Shown here piece after piece: positions 18,273-26,457 of a stretch of 56,591 nt of DNA; the first letter of the stretch is position 1, and each line of letters begins with the position of its first letter. This stretch comes from Phycisphaeraceae bacterium (GTDB lineage Bacteria; Planctomycetota; Phycisphaerae; Phycisphaerales; Phycisphaeraceae). The DNA lies in the NCBI GenBank assembly GCA_029260655.1, contig JAJDCU010000027.1, positions 1 through 56,591 of the forward strand. The letters run 5' to 3'. The position numbers were made by a program, and so were the translations under genes. Below the pieces are notes generated by a model. That model worked only from the letters and a program-made list of their open reading frames with translations. It was not told the origin of the DNA and did no database searches.

Positions 18273-18478
18273 GTTAATTCATTGCGCATGTCTCGTGCAA
18301 TGGCTAGGAGAGAGAGAGAAATCCTTCGCTAAGCGGATGAATCGTTCAGCATCACACGATGCTAAATAGCCGACGCAGGCAAGCCCTAAGGGCCGGTCCT
18401 GAGCGAAGGTTGGATGGAACTGATCAAGATACGCGCAAATCGCTACTGATTTTTTTCTAATTTTGGAGGAGAGAAACC
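18273..18478 (+). promoter_or_regulatory. Long structured 5' leader, possible regulatory RNA
   Basis: The leader holds a perfect hairpin AGCATC-ACAC-GATGCT (18348-18363), a GCCC-TAA-GGGC hairpin (18383-18393) and GA-rich single-stranded stretches. It ends in GGAGGAG just before the ATG. The segment GACGCAGGCAAGCCC faintly recalls riboswitch cores, but no known class fits. Length and structure suggest regulation of export-protein synthesis. Confidence 0.4.
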
Positions 18479-19390
18479 ATGATAAAACCTCTGTTTGGCG
18501 TCGCGGTCGCTGCTGTGGCTATCACCACAAGCAGCGCCTCGGCACAGTTGTTCAGCGAGGACTGGGACGACGGCGCGGGTGCCGGTCGCTGGTCCGCGCC
18601 GATCGTCGCGCTGGAATGCGCGGCGTGCGGATTCGACGGGAACGTCGACTACGCCTTCAATTACGCCTCGATCGGCGCCCCCCCGGCCCCCGGAACTGCT
18701 GGCGGGACAACCATCGGCATCATGATGGAGACCAACACCACCGTCAATCGAAATGAGGCTGGGGCCGCAGTGTTCCAGGGCGAAGGCGTCGGCGTGGTGC
18801 CCTTGGGCTTTAACCTCCCCGCAGGGGACTTCGTCCTTACCTCCGACGTTTACATGTTCTGGAACGGCGGCGGCGGCAGTACCGAATACGCCGGCCTCGG
18901 GGCCTTCTCAGGCGGCACCGCCACACCCGTCCGCTTCAACATCGACAACGGCGACGGCCTGGCTTGGCAAGCCGACACCGATGGCGACTCAGGCGTCGAC
19001 CTGTACCGCTACGAGGGTGCACCAAACAACCTCGAAACCCCTCTCGGCGGCTATGAAGACATCCCCAACGGATCGATCCCCAACGTTGTTACTGGCCCCA
19101 GCAAGATCGGCCCGTTTAACCAGTGGATCGAGTTGAAGATCGAAAGTATCGCCAGCCAGGTCAGCTTCTCGATGAACGGCTTCGTCATCGATACCTTTGA
19201 CAACTCCGGCGGAGCGTTTAGCGGCGGAACCGTCCTGCTCAACCAAAGCGACCCGTTCGACTCCGTCAACGCGGACGACATCTTTGGCTTCAGCAACGTC
19301 ACGGTCTTCGATAACGTCGTGGTCACCCCAGAACCCGCTTCCATGGCCCTGCTGGGGCTAGGCGGCCTGGCGATGCTGCGTCGACGCTAA
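18479..19390 (+). CDS. PEP-CTERM exported protein, lectin-like fold suspected
   Basis: The 303-residue protein has a signal peptide (cleavage near SASA|QLF) and ends in TPEPASMALLGLGGLAMLRRR, a complete PEP-CTERM signal. The mature start LFSEDWDDG...FNYASIGAPPAPG resembles those of the three PEP-CTERM proteins downstream (FxDxF...GFNYxxxGxPxAP), so they are one family. The body is beta-rich with DTDGDSG and WNGGGGSTEY motifs, as in secreted jelly-roll or concanavalin-like domains (inference). GGAGGAG precedes ATG 18479. It has its own promoter and terminator. Function is unknown; surface or extracellular placement by exosortase is likely. Confidence 0.85.
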   Translation: MIKPLFGVAVAAVAITTSSASAQLFSEDWDDGAGAGRWSAPIVALECAACGFDGNVDYAFNYASIGAPPAPGTAGGTTIGIMMETNTTVNRNEAGAAVFQGEGVGVVPLGFNLPAGDFVLTSDVYMFWNGGGGSTEYAGLGAFSGGTATPVRFNIDNGDGLAWQADTDGDSGVDLYRYEGAPNNLETPLGGYEDIPNGSIPNVVTGPSKIGPFNQWIELKIESIASQVSFSMNGFVIDTFDNSGGAFSGGTVLLNQSDPFDSVNADDIFGFSNVTVFDNVVVTPEPASMALLGLGGLAMLRRR

Positions 19391-19437
19391 GGTTTACGGT
19401 TGGCACGTTGCGGTTAGCCAACTTCCATAACAGTCAA

Positions 19438-19469
19438 AGCCGCCGAATCATCTGATTCGGCGGCTTTTT
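19438..19469 (+). terminator. Rho-independent terminator after first cluster gene
   Basis: A 13-bp stem (AGCCGCCGAATCA / TGATTCGGCGGCT) with a two-base loop region is followed by five T. It lies 47 bases after the stop codon. Confidence 0.9.
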
Positions 19470-19592
19470 ATTGTTAAGTAATATAGAGACACGACTTAAG
19501 CATCCCCTTGCCCTAAATGGCTCTCCACGGCCATTCGGGGCGATCAGTGTCTCCCGGCGGCAGATAAGACTGGTATTTATAGAATATTTCGG

Positions 19593-19621
19593 TTGATTAA
19601 TATACGCCCATTCGTTACTCT
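19593..19621 (+). promoter_or_regulatory. Candidate promoter of the prepilin-like gene
   Basis: TTGATT (19593-19598) and TACTCT (19616-19621) are 17 bases apart. The leader would be about 180 bases. The sequence AATATACGCC in the spacer also occurs near 18207 upstream of the neighbouring promoter. Confidence 0.4.
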
Positions 19622-19809
19622 ATTTTACTGATGGGTTCGTACTTGAGCACCTGGAGACAGGTGCCAAGTGCAGGTCTTTACGGTTCGTCTGAGAAACGTC
19701 TGACACAACTCTTACATCCACGGCAGAGATAGCTGCCACCGTGTCTGACAAAAGGTAATCGGATCAGGGCGTCTTGCCCGCTGTCTACAAATTTCCAGGA
19801 GATACCCAG

Positions 19810-20751
19810 ATGGTGAAATCTGTAACACGACCACAACGAGCATTCACACTGATTGAACTGCTCGTGGTGATCTCGATCATCGCCCTGCTGGTGGGGATCC
19901 TCTTGCCGGCGCTGGGCGCAGCCCGGCGGACCGCTCAGAATATCAAGTGCATGAGCAACATCCGCCAGCTCGGCATCGCCTCGACGACCTACGCCACGGA
20001 CAACAAAGATTTCTTCGTCCAGTACAAGCCTCGCGTTTATTCAAGAAGCTATCCCGCGGCCAATAAGGTAGGCGGCGGGCTCTGGTGGTCCGCCCAATTG
20101 GTTTTCCTGGGCTACCTGCCCGGGCCGCAAGCCTACGACTGCCCCACCTTCGAGCAGGAGTATTCCGACAACGCCATCAATACGGACATGAGATTAGAAG
20201 ATGCATCCGTTGAGTTTTCCGATGAAGCCGAAAGAATCGAAAACCTCGGATCGGCGAACTGGGCCTTCGTCGAGTACGGCATGAACTCCAGCAACATCGG
20301 CACGATCCAGCGTGAATGCGGGTTTATTAACGACTGGTGCTACAGGCCCCGTCAAAAGGTCACGGGCACGCAGAATTTCTATGCCCCAGGCGGCAACCAC
20401 CCCACCCAACAACAGGCCTCGATCATCAAAACCAGCACGATGATCTACTACGCCGACTCGTTCGACAAGGCTGGGAAGAATGAGGGGGCCGGCATCACCG
20501 GTGCGGCGTTCCTCTGGGACACGCCCACCTGGGAAAACTTCGGGCCCCACGCCCGACACAACAGCGCCGTCAACATCGTCTGGGCCGACGGCCACGGTTC
20601 AGCCCAGCAAGTCACCGGCACCGACGAGGAGCTCTACGAAGACCTGACGATCTATGACAAGGAAAACCTGGGCGATGCCGAGGAGGATACCCCCAACCTC
20701 TGGACGCTCGATAATCGGGCGAACCCCAGGCATCACTTACCCGCCCCTTAA
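19810..20751 (+). CDS. Prepilin-like protein with type IV pilin N-terminus and H-X9-DG-type end
   Basis: From ATG 19810 (AGGAGA 7-8 bases upstream) the protein has 313 residues. Near residue 12 it has a type III signal sequence, [20 protein letters not shown], which a prepilin peptidase would cleave before Phe and methylate. A later [15 protein letters not shown] matches the H-X9-DG motif of the prepilin-processing-associated family abundant in planctomycetes (DUF1559-like group). Such proteins are thought to form pseudopilin-like surface structures. It sits between PEP-CTERM genes, so two export routes are encoded side by side. No terminator is obvious behind it. Confidence 0.88.
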   Translation: MVKSVTRPQRAFTLIELLVVISIIALLVGILLPALGAARRTAQNIKCMSNIRQLGIASTTYATDNKDFFVQYKPRVYSRSYPAANKVGGGLWWSAQLVFLGYLPGPQAYDCPTFEQEYSDNAINTDMRLEDASVEFSDEAERIENLGSANWAFVEYGMNSSNIGTIQRECGFINDWCYRPRQKVTGTQNFYAPGGNHPTQQQASIIKTSTMIYYADSFDKAGKNEGAGITGAAFLWDTPTWENFGPHARHNSAVNIVWADGHGSAQQVTGTDEELYEDLTIYDKENLGDAEEDTPNLWTLDNRANPRHHLPAP

Positions 20752-20918
20752 ACACCGTATTGAATGGGTCGGCAGATAGCATTCGCAGGCGGACCAATGA
20801 CGTACCACATCCAGACAAACATGCTTTTTTCTTAGTCACGGGTCATAAAAACCCATCGTTCAACGTAGCGGTTTTAAAAAAAACAGCACAACAGTCTTTT
20901 ACACGAGGAGGATAGAGA

Positions 20919-22205
20919 ATGACTTTGCGATCACATGCTTACATGGCCCTCGCGGCAGCGGGCGGCCTGAGCCTGCTAGTCGGCACGGCTTCGGCGCAAT
21001 TCACAGACAGCTTTGAAGACGGGCTGGGCGCGACCCGTTACGACCAGGTCTCGTTCTTCGAAAACGGGATCCAGGACGGGATTGTCAACTACGGCTTTAA
21101 TTACGTCGCGGCCGGCGTCCCGGTAGCACCGAACAGCACCGGCGGAGACACGCTGGGCCTCTATGTTCAATCCAACCTCACCGACGACTGCTCAGGCGGA
21201 GCAATCACCCCCGGCGCCGTCTGCGACGCCAACGACAATGAGGGCGAGCAGTACGCCTTCTACCCCAAAACCGGCGCCAGCTTCGGGCCCAGCGACGACT
21301 ACATCCTGCAATTCGACTTCTACGCCTTCGTCGAGAATGTTGGCGACATCTTCGCGATGACCGAGCGGATGGGGATGGGGATCAACGCCGACCCCTCCCA
21401 CGCCAACTGGTTCTTTAGCCCCGGGCCCACCAGCGGAAGCTGGTTCTCGATGAATCTCGACGGCGACTCCGGAAGCGACATCCGCGCACTGGAAGGCGAC
21501 GCGTCGAACCCGCCGACAGGCACCGGAAACATCTGGCGCGAAATACTCGAAGACGATGACGTCGAGCCGCTACTCCAAAGCGTGAACGGACTGCTCAGTG
21601 GCAGCCAGTCCGCCGCCAACCCGGTCACCGGGCAGCCATTTAGCGCCGGTTGGTCCACCTTCCAGGTTGAGAAAAGTGGCACTACCGTCACCTGGCGCAT
21701 CAACGCCAACCCCGAGTCCGACAGCATCTTCGAGGACCTGGTAAGTTTCGATCAGTCCGCGGCGATCGTCGCCCACCCGGACCCTTTGAGCAGCTTCAAT
21801 ATCACCGGGGACAGCGGATCGGACTTCACCTCCGGCTCCGCATGGTTCGGCTACGGCGACTTCGTCAACTCCGTCATGGCTTTCGGCGAACTCGGCGGGA
21901 TCTTCGATAACATCAATATCTCCGTCACCAACGCCTCCCTGCTGGGCGACTACAACGACGACGGGTTCGTCGGGATCGAGGACCTGAACCTGGTCCTGCA
22001 GAACTGGAACGCCAACGTCACCCCGGGCAACAAGCTGCTAGGCGACGGCACCGGCGACGGGTTCGTCGGGATCGAAGACCTCAACGAGATCCTGGGCAAC
22101 TGGAACGCGGGCACACCGCCCCCGCCCGGTTCGATTGTGCCTGAGCCGACCACCTTGGCCCTGCTTGGCCTCGGCGGCGTAGCGATGCTTCGGCGTCGGC
22201 GCTGA
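20919..22205 (+). CDS. PEP-CTERM protein with dockerin-like EF-hand module
   Basis: The 428-residue protein starts at ATG 20919 behind GAGGAGG and has a signal peptide ending at TASA. The long beta-rich body has the family start FTDSFEDG...GFNYVAAGVPVAPN. Residues about 345-395 form a dockerin type I-like pair of calcium loops: GDYNDDGFVGIEDLNLVL and GDGTGDGFVGIEDLNEIL, each followed by NWNA. A PPPPG linker leads to the PEP-CTERM tail IVPEP...GGVAMLRRRR. Dockerins bind cohesins, but no cohesin is seen in the window. The module may act in calcium-dependent assembly. Confidence 0.88.
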   Translation: MTLRSHAYMALAAAGGLSLLVGTASAQFTDSFEDGLGATRYDQVSFFENGIQDGIVNYGFNYVAAGVPVAPNSTGGDTLGLYVQSNLTDDCSGGAITPGAVCDANDNEGEQYAFYPKTGASFGPSDDYILQFDFYAFVENVGDIFAMTERMGMGINADPSHANWFFSPGPTSGSWFSMNLDGDSGSDIRALEGDASNPPTGTGNIWREILEDDDVEPLLQSVNGLLSGSQSAANPVTGQPFSAGWSTFQVEKSGTTVTWRINANPESDSIFEDLVSFDQSAAIVAHPDPLSSFNITGDSGSDFTSGSAWFGYGDFVNSVMAFGELGGIFDNINISVTNASLLGDYNDDGFVGIEDLNLVLQNWNANVTPGNKLLGDGTGDGFVGIEDLNEILGNWNAGTPPPPGSIVPEPTTLALLGLGGVAMLRRRR

Positions 22206-22225
22206 ATCTGACCGCGAAATACCTC

Positions 22226-22261
22226 GCCAAGCCCTTGCGGAAGTGGGGGCTTGGCCTTTTT
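22226..22261 (+). terminator. Rho-independent terminator after dockerin gene 1
   Basis: A 9-bp stem (GCCAAGCCC / GGGCTTGGC) with a 12-base loop is followed by a T-rich tract (CTTTTTG). It is 20 bases after the stop codon. Confidence 0.85.
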
Positions 22262-22321
22262 GTCTGTGTTTTAAGAGTGATTTTTTTTTTTGCATTTCCG
22301 GTTTATGGGAGGATCTAACCA

Positions 22322-23455
22322 GTGAAATATGTACTTACCACCGCAGTGGCGGCGGGCCTGTTTGTTGCAGGGTCGGCGTCGGGCGCGACCCTGCTCTCGG
22401 ATGACCTGAGCACCGGCGTTAACTTCACCGTCGCCGGCTCGGCCGACAGCTCCGCAACGTTCGGCTTCGACTACAGCACGGTCGGCATCCCGGCGGCCCC
22501 GGGCGCTGCGGACACCCTCGGGCTCAAGCTCGAAGCCAACAACGGCGACGCCGTGGGCGCCCCCGAATCGATCAACGCCGTCACCAATACGGTGTTCTCC
22601 GGCCAATACACCGTCGAGTTCGACATGTGGCTGAACTACACCGGTCCGCTTGAGTTCGGCGGCTCCGGGTCGACCGAGTACGGCGGCGGGGTGATCGGAC
22701 ACGACGGTGTGTCCTCGGGGTTCGGCGCCAGCGGCGCGGACGTGACCTTCTCCGGCGATGCGGGCGGGGCTATCGACTTGGTCGCCCGCGAAAACGGAAC
22801 CCAGCAGACCTTGCTTGACGGCGGGTTCAACCCCGTGCTCACCGGGTTGAATCACCCGAACATCGGCGGGGAGTTGCTGCTGTTCCCGGCGACGACCGCC
22901 CCCGCGGCGCAGGTCGCCCTGCACCCGTTCCAGGTCGAGGCCACCCGCGCAGGCGCCGCCGGTTTCGCCTGGCGGCACTTCAGCATCGACGTCGATAATA
23001 CCGCGGGCACCGCCGCCTTCACCGTCGACGGCGTCCACGTGGTCACCCACAGCGCCCTGGACGGGACGGGCTTCAGCACCACCGGCAGAGTTGGCTTTGT
23101 CTTCGCGGATACCTTTGCCTCCATCGCGGGGAACACCGCGGTGTCGTTTGGCCTGTTCGACAACCTGGTCGTGTCAGATGTCGTTGCCGCGCTCGCTGGC
23201 GACTACAACACCGACGGGTTCGTCGGGATCGAGGACCTGAACATCATCCTGGGCAACTGGAACGCCACCGTCACCCCGTTCGATTTAGCGGCCGGCGACG
23301 GCACGGGCGATGGGTTCGTCGGGATCGAAGACCTCAACCAGGTCCTGGGCAACTGGAACGCCGGTACCCCGCCCCCGCCGGGCTCGGTCGTGCCTGAGCC
23401 GGCCACCCTGGCCCTGCTTGGCTTAGGCGGCGTGGCGCTGCTGCGTCGACGCTGA
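22322..23455 (+). CDS. PEP-CTERM protein with dockerin-like module, paralog of next gene
   Basis: The start is GTG 22322 with GGAGG about 9 bases upstream. The 377-residue protein has a signal peptide (near GSASG), a body with NYTGPLEFGGSGSTEY and AAQVALHPFQVEATRAGAAG, a dockerin-like pair (GDYNTDGFVGIEDLNIIL, GDGTGDGFVGIEDLNQVL), a PPPPG linker and the PEP-CTERM tail VVPEP...GGVALLRRR. The body matches the next gene (23960) closely, down to 30 identical bases at 22904-22933. The dockerin and tail match the preceding gene. It therefore looks like a hybrid of its two neighbours. A run of 11 T precedes it at about 22279-22290. Confidence 0.88.
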   Translation: MKYVLTTAVAAGLFVAGSASGATLLSDDLSTGVNFTVAGSADSSATFGFDYSTVGIPAAPGAADTLGLKLEANNGDAVGAPESINAVTNTVFSGQYTVEFDMWLNYTGPLEFGGSGSTEYGGGVIGHDGVSSGFGASGADVTFSGDAGGAIDLVARENGTQQTLLDGGFNPVLTGLNHPNIGGELLLFPATTAPAAQVALHPFQVEATRAGAAGFAWRHFSIDVDNTAGTAAFTVDGVHVVTHSALDGTGFSTTGRVGFVFADTFASIAGNTAVSFGLFDNLVVSDVVAALAGDYNTDGFVGIEDLNIILGNWNATVTPFDLAAGDGTGDGFVGIEDLNQVLGNWNAGTPPPPGSVVPEPATLALLGLGGVALLRRR

Positions 23456-23527
23456 GTTCGATCGGATTCATTATGCCTTGGAGGGGACGACACCAAACTC
23501 GGTTTGTTGCCGTCCTCAAACACTGAA

Positions 23528-23560
23528 CCGGGTGTCGCATCCCACGGCACCCGGCTTTTT
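23528..23560 (+). terminator. Rho-independent terminator after dockerin gene 2
   Basis: A 7-bp stem (CCGGGTG / CACCCGG) with a 13-base loop is followed by CTTTTT. It is 72 bases after the stop codon. Confidence 0.8.
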
Positions 23561-23752
23561 ATTGGTTTCACCCGGATACGACCTGAGATGCCCCGGCTAC
23601 GGAGGTACAGTTATTACAGCCCAGACGCCAGCGCAAGTTACCTGGTTTCACAGACTTACCTATCCTATCAGCCCAGGAGCCCCCAGTAGGGCCCTGAAGA
23701 TGAACCCCAAATAATTTAGTTACAAACATCCAATGATTATAAAACATTACCC
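23561..23752. other. Non-coding stretch before the last PEP-CTERM promoter
   Basis: I see no gene in this stretch; short open frames lack ribosome sites. It turns AT-rich from about 23700 and leads to the TTGACA box at 23753. Confidence 0.4.
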
Positions 23753-23781
23753 TTGACAAGGGGCCTGATTTCGGTGATTAT
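23753..23781 (+). promoter_or_regulatory. Promoter of the last PEP-CTERM cluster gene
   Basis: TTGACA (23753-23758) and GATTAT (23776-23781) are 17 bases apart. The leader would be about 170 bases and contains a GCTAG / CTAGC hairpin (about 23811-23831) flanked by GTG and CAC arms. A second TTGACA at 23913 has no good -10 box. Confidence 0.55.
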
Positions 23782-23959
23782 ATAGGTGTCATTTGAAGGC
23801 CCAAGCGTGTGCTAGGACATATTACTAGCTGGCACGAATAATGGGCACAGGCGAGGAGAAAGGTTCACATTAATCTGTTTGTTTCACACCGTGTGTGTGT
23901 GCGTATCATTTTTTGACATGTCGCATAGTCATGCTTTTCCATTTTTAGGAGGATGAGAG

Positions 23960-24916
23960 ATGAGTAAGTTTGGAATTGGAATCGCGGCTTTAGCCGCAGG
24001 GTTTACGGTTTCGACCGCGTCCGCTCAGGTCACGTTGCTGTCTGATGACATGAGCACCAGCGGAAACTGGAGCACCGTCGATACGGGTGACAACCTCGCG
24101 ACCTTCGGGTTCGACTACAGCACGATCGGTGTGCCGCCGGCCCCCGGCCAATCCTTGGGCTCGGAGACGGCTCTGAAGCTCGAGTCCAACCTCGGCGCTC
24201 TCGCGGGTTCCGACCAGATCGCCGCGATCAGCAACGCCAGCTTCGCAGGCACCTACCAGGTCTCGTTCAACTTCTGGGCTAACTACACCGGTCCGCTTGA
24301 ATTCGGCGGCTCCGGCTCGACCGAGTTCATCGGCGGTGGTGTCGCGCACGACGGCGTGGCTCAGGGCACAGCCTCGGGTGCTTCGCTGTTCTGGACCGGC
24401 GATGCCGGCTCAGGCACCGACCTGCGGGCCCACAAGAACGGCTCCCTGATCGCCACAGCCGGCAACGTAGCCACCACATGGGGCTTCAACCCCGCGTTCA
24501 TCAACGGTAACCACGACGGCATCGCTGGTGCCGGCCTGTTCCCGTCCGTAACCGCTCCTGCGGCGCAGGTCGCCCTGCACCCGTTCCAGATCGAAGCCAC
24601 CCGCGCTGGTGCGGCCGGTTTTGCCTGGCACGAAGCTGTCATCACAGTAGTGGCGGCTGGTGGTGGTAAGGCTCACTTCGACGTCGACGGCATCCGCGTG
24701 CTGACGATGGATCAGAACGCTGCTCAAGGTGGCGCGTTCTCCACCACCGGTCAGGTCTCGCTGATCTACGCCGACCTGTTCAGCTCACTCGCTGGGAACC
24801 CCGCCGTTTCGTTCGGCCTGTTCACCAACGTCCTCGTGACTGATGCCCCCGAACCCGCCTCCTTGGGCCTGATGGGTATCGGTGGTCTGATGATGCTGCG
24901 TCGCCGCTCGGCCTAA
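23960..24916 (+). CDS. PEP-CTERM exported protein, paralog lacking the dockerin module
   Basis: The 318-residue protein starts at ATG 23960 behind AGGAGG and has a signal peptide ending at TASA. Its body parallels that of the gene at 22322 over nearly the whole length: GFDYSTIGVPPAPG, NYTGPLEFGGSGSTEF and AAQVALHPFQIEATRAGAAG. It goes straight from the body to the PEP-CTERM tail APEPASLGLMGIGGLMMLRRR. The dockerin pair present in its paralog is missing, so either it was gained there or lost here. Codon use is slightly more T-rich at third positions than in the paralog. Function is unknown. Confidence 0.87.
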   Translation: MSKFGIGIAALAAGFTVSTASAQVTLLSDDMSTSGNWSTVDTGDNLATFGFDYSTIGVPPAPGQSLGSETALKLESNLGALAGSDQIAAISNASFAGTYQVSFNFWANYTGPLEFGGSGSTEFIGGGVAHDGVAQGTASGASLFWTGDAGSGTDLRAHKNGSLIATAGNVATTWGFNPAFINGNHDGIAGAGLFPSVTAPAAQVALHPFQIEATRAGAAGFAWHEAVITVVAAGGGKAHFDVDGIRVLTMDQNAAQGGAFSTTGQVSLIYADLFSSLAGNPAVSFGLFTNVLVTDAPEPASLGLMGIGGLMMLRRRSA

Positions 24917-24952
24917 TAAGCCAGTGACGATCAGTTCAGTTTGATGTTCTAG

Positions 24953-24983
24953 CCGTCGGGTGTAACCCACCCGGCGGTTTTTT
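24953..24983 (+). terminator. Rho-independent terminator closing the PEP-CTERM cluster
   Basis: A 10-bp stem (CCGTCGGGTG / CACCCGGCGG) with a five-base loop is followed by six T. Confidence 0.9.
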
Positions 24984-25076
24984 CATGCGCGCTGCACGCC
25001 GACAGCGACTTGCGATGGAGCTCGTGCCGACAAGTACCCCCGCCATGATACGGGTTGTGTTTGATACGAAGGCAAT

Positions 25077-25104
25077 CCCGGCATCACCATGCCGGGCTGG
25101 TTTT
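25077..25104 (+). terminator. Hairpin with short T run, possible terminator
   Basis: CCCGGCAT / ATGCCGGG (25077-25084 with 25089-25096) closes a CACC loop and is followed by CTGGTTTT. It lies between the cluster terminator and the DUF481 gene with no gene of its own, so its role is unclear. Confidence 0.4.
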
Positions 25105-25199
25105 CAGGGGAAGTGGGGTTGATGCCCGAGATGATGTCACAAGGTGTATGAGGTATTCTAGCACTTTCGCCCCCCCACTAACCCCACTGGAGACGACCT

Positions 25200-26201
25200 G
25201 TGCTGAGGATACTGTACGTTGTTGCCGCGCTATCCATGACATGGACCCCCGTCAACGCCGACACGGTGGAGTTGGTCAATGGCGACCAGCTCCACGGCAC
25301 GGTCGTGGAGCAGACACCCCAGCAGATCGTCCTGGAGCACCCGGTGCTGGGCAGGATTAAGCTCCCGGCCGATCAGGTCAACGCGGTTGTTGTCGCACCG
25401 GACGAAGCAGAGACACCGGCGACCGAAACCCCCAAGCCGACCGATGCGCCGCAACCCGGGCAGAACAAATCCGCCTCGGCATCGATCAGTACAAGCAACC
25501 CCGGCCAGGCGGACGCTGGCAAGCAAAACGATCTGCCCCACCGCCTGCTCCCGGGATGGGACAAGCACTTCGAACTGGGATTCACCGGCAGCGATGGCAA
25601 CTCACAGACGTTCAACCTCAATTCACGCTTCACCGCAAGCCGTGAAGATGAGCAGGACCGCTGGAAGTTTGACGCGGCTTATTTCAGAACCCAGGACGAC
25701 GGTTCCCGCACCCGCAACGAACTCACCGGCGAACTGGTCAGGGACTGGCTCATGCCGGACAGCCCGTGGTTCAAGTTTGCCAACGCCAAGCTTGAGTACG
25801 ACGAGTTCCAGGATTGGGAAACGCGCACCAGCGGTTTCCTGGGTATCGGCAAGACACTGCGAGACTCGCCCAAACATAAGCTTGCAGGCCGGGCCGGCCT
25901 CGGCGGCAGCTACGAGTTCGGGGTGGTCAACGAGCTGGTCCCCGAGGCGATGTTCGGCTTGGAATGGGCCTACCAGATCAATGACCGTCAGACCTTGATC
26001 AGCCACGCCACCGTGTTCCCCGACCTCGACGAGTTCGGTGAATCTCGCACCCTCGCGGGCGTCGCCTGGTTAATCGAGCTGGATCATGCCGACGGCCTGA
26101 GCCTGAAACTAGGGATCGATGACGAGTACGAATCCACCACCGAGGGGCCCGCCGATCACAACGACGTGAAGTACTACGGGGCGTTGGTGTATGATTTCTG
26201 A
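25200..26201 (+). CDS. DUF481 (YdiY-like) outer-membrane beta-barrel protein
   Basis: The start is GTG 25200 with GGAGA 6-7 bases upstream. The 333-residue protein has a signal peptide (near VNA|D), a small N-terminal domain (DTVELVNGDQLHGTVVEQTPQQIVLEH), a Pro/Ala/Ser-rich linker (about 65-105), and a C-terminal region of amphipathic strands ending in Phe (GALVYDF), as in outer-membrane barrels. The blocks FELGFTGSDGNSQTFNLN and DRWKFDAAYFRTQDDGSRTRNE are typical of DUF481. The family is of unknown function; E. coli YdiY is acid-induced. It is divergent in context from rpoC, which ends 257 bases downstream on the other strand. Confidence 0.85.
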   Translation: MLRILYVVAALSMTWTPVNADTVELVNGDQLHGTVVEQTPQQIVLEHPVLGRIKLPADQVNAVVVAPDEAETPATETPKPTDAPQPGQNKSASASISTSNPGQADAGKQNDLPHRLLPGWDKHFELGFTGSDGNSQTFNLNSRFTASREDEQDRWKFDAAYFRTQDDGSRTRNELTGELVRDWLMPDSPWFKFANAKLEYDEFQDWETRTSGFLGIGKTLRDSPKHKLAGRAGLGGSYEFGVVNELVPEAMFGLEWAYQINDRQTLISHATVFPDLDEFGESRTLAGVAWLIELDHADGLSLKLGIDDEYESTTEGPADHNDVKYYGALVYDF

Positions 26202-26390
26202 TGACGGATGGTGAATAGCGGATGGCCTGGGCATACGCGCGCACGGGCCATCCAGCCCTCATCTTGCCCCTTCAAGTCATGCCGATTGTGATTCATCCTC
26301 GATCGCGCTTTCAACAAAACCCCCGACCCTGCCCCGCATTGCCATACTGGGCTCATCCTATGTAGTCATCACAATCGGTATCACACAAAA

Positions 26391-26422
26391 GAAAACCCCC
26401 CGACTCAGAAGTCGGAGGGTTA
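26391..26422 (-). terminator. Rho-independent terminator of rpoBC
   Basis: On the minus strand a stem of about 11 bp (CCCTCCGACT / AGTCGGGGGG) with a short loop is followed by TTTTC and a T-rich tail. It lies 36 bases beyond the rpoC stop codon. Confidence 0.85.
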
Positions 26423-26457
26423 CTGTTGGATCGTATGGCGGCCGGTCAGCCGGTGCT

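Noticed and set aside
18340-18420. Cyclic-di-GMP (GEMM-I) riboswitch in the 18479 leader
   Set aside because: GACGCA occurs, but the flanking stems and AAGCC spacing do not fit, so I list it only as a structured leader of unknown type.
22278-22290. Eleven-T run before the second dockerin gene as a terminator
   Set aside because: No stem directly precedes it; the terminator stem lies at 22226-22255 with its own T tract.
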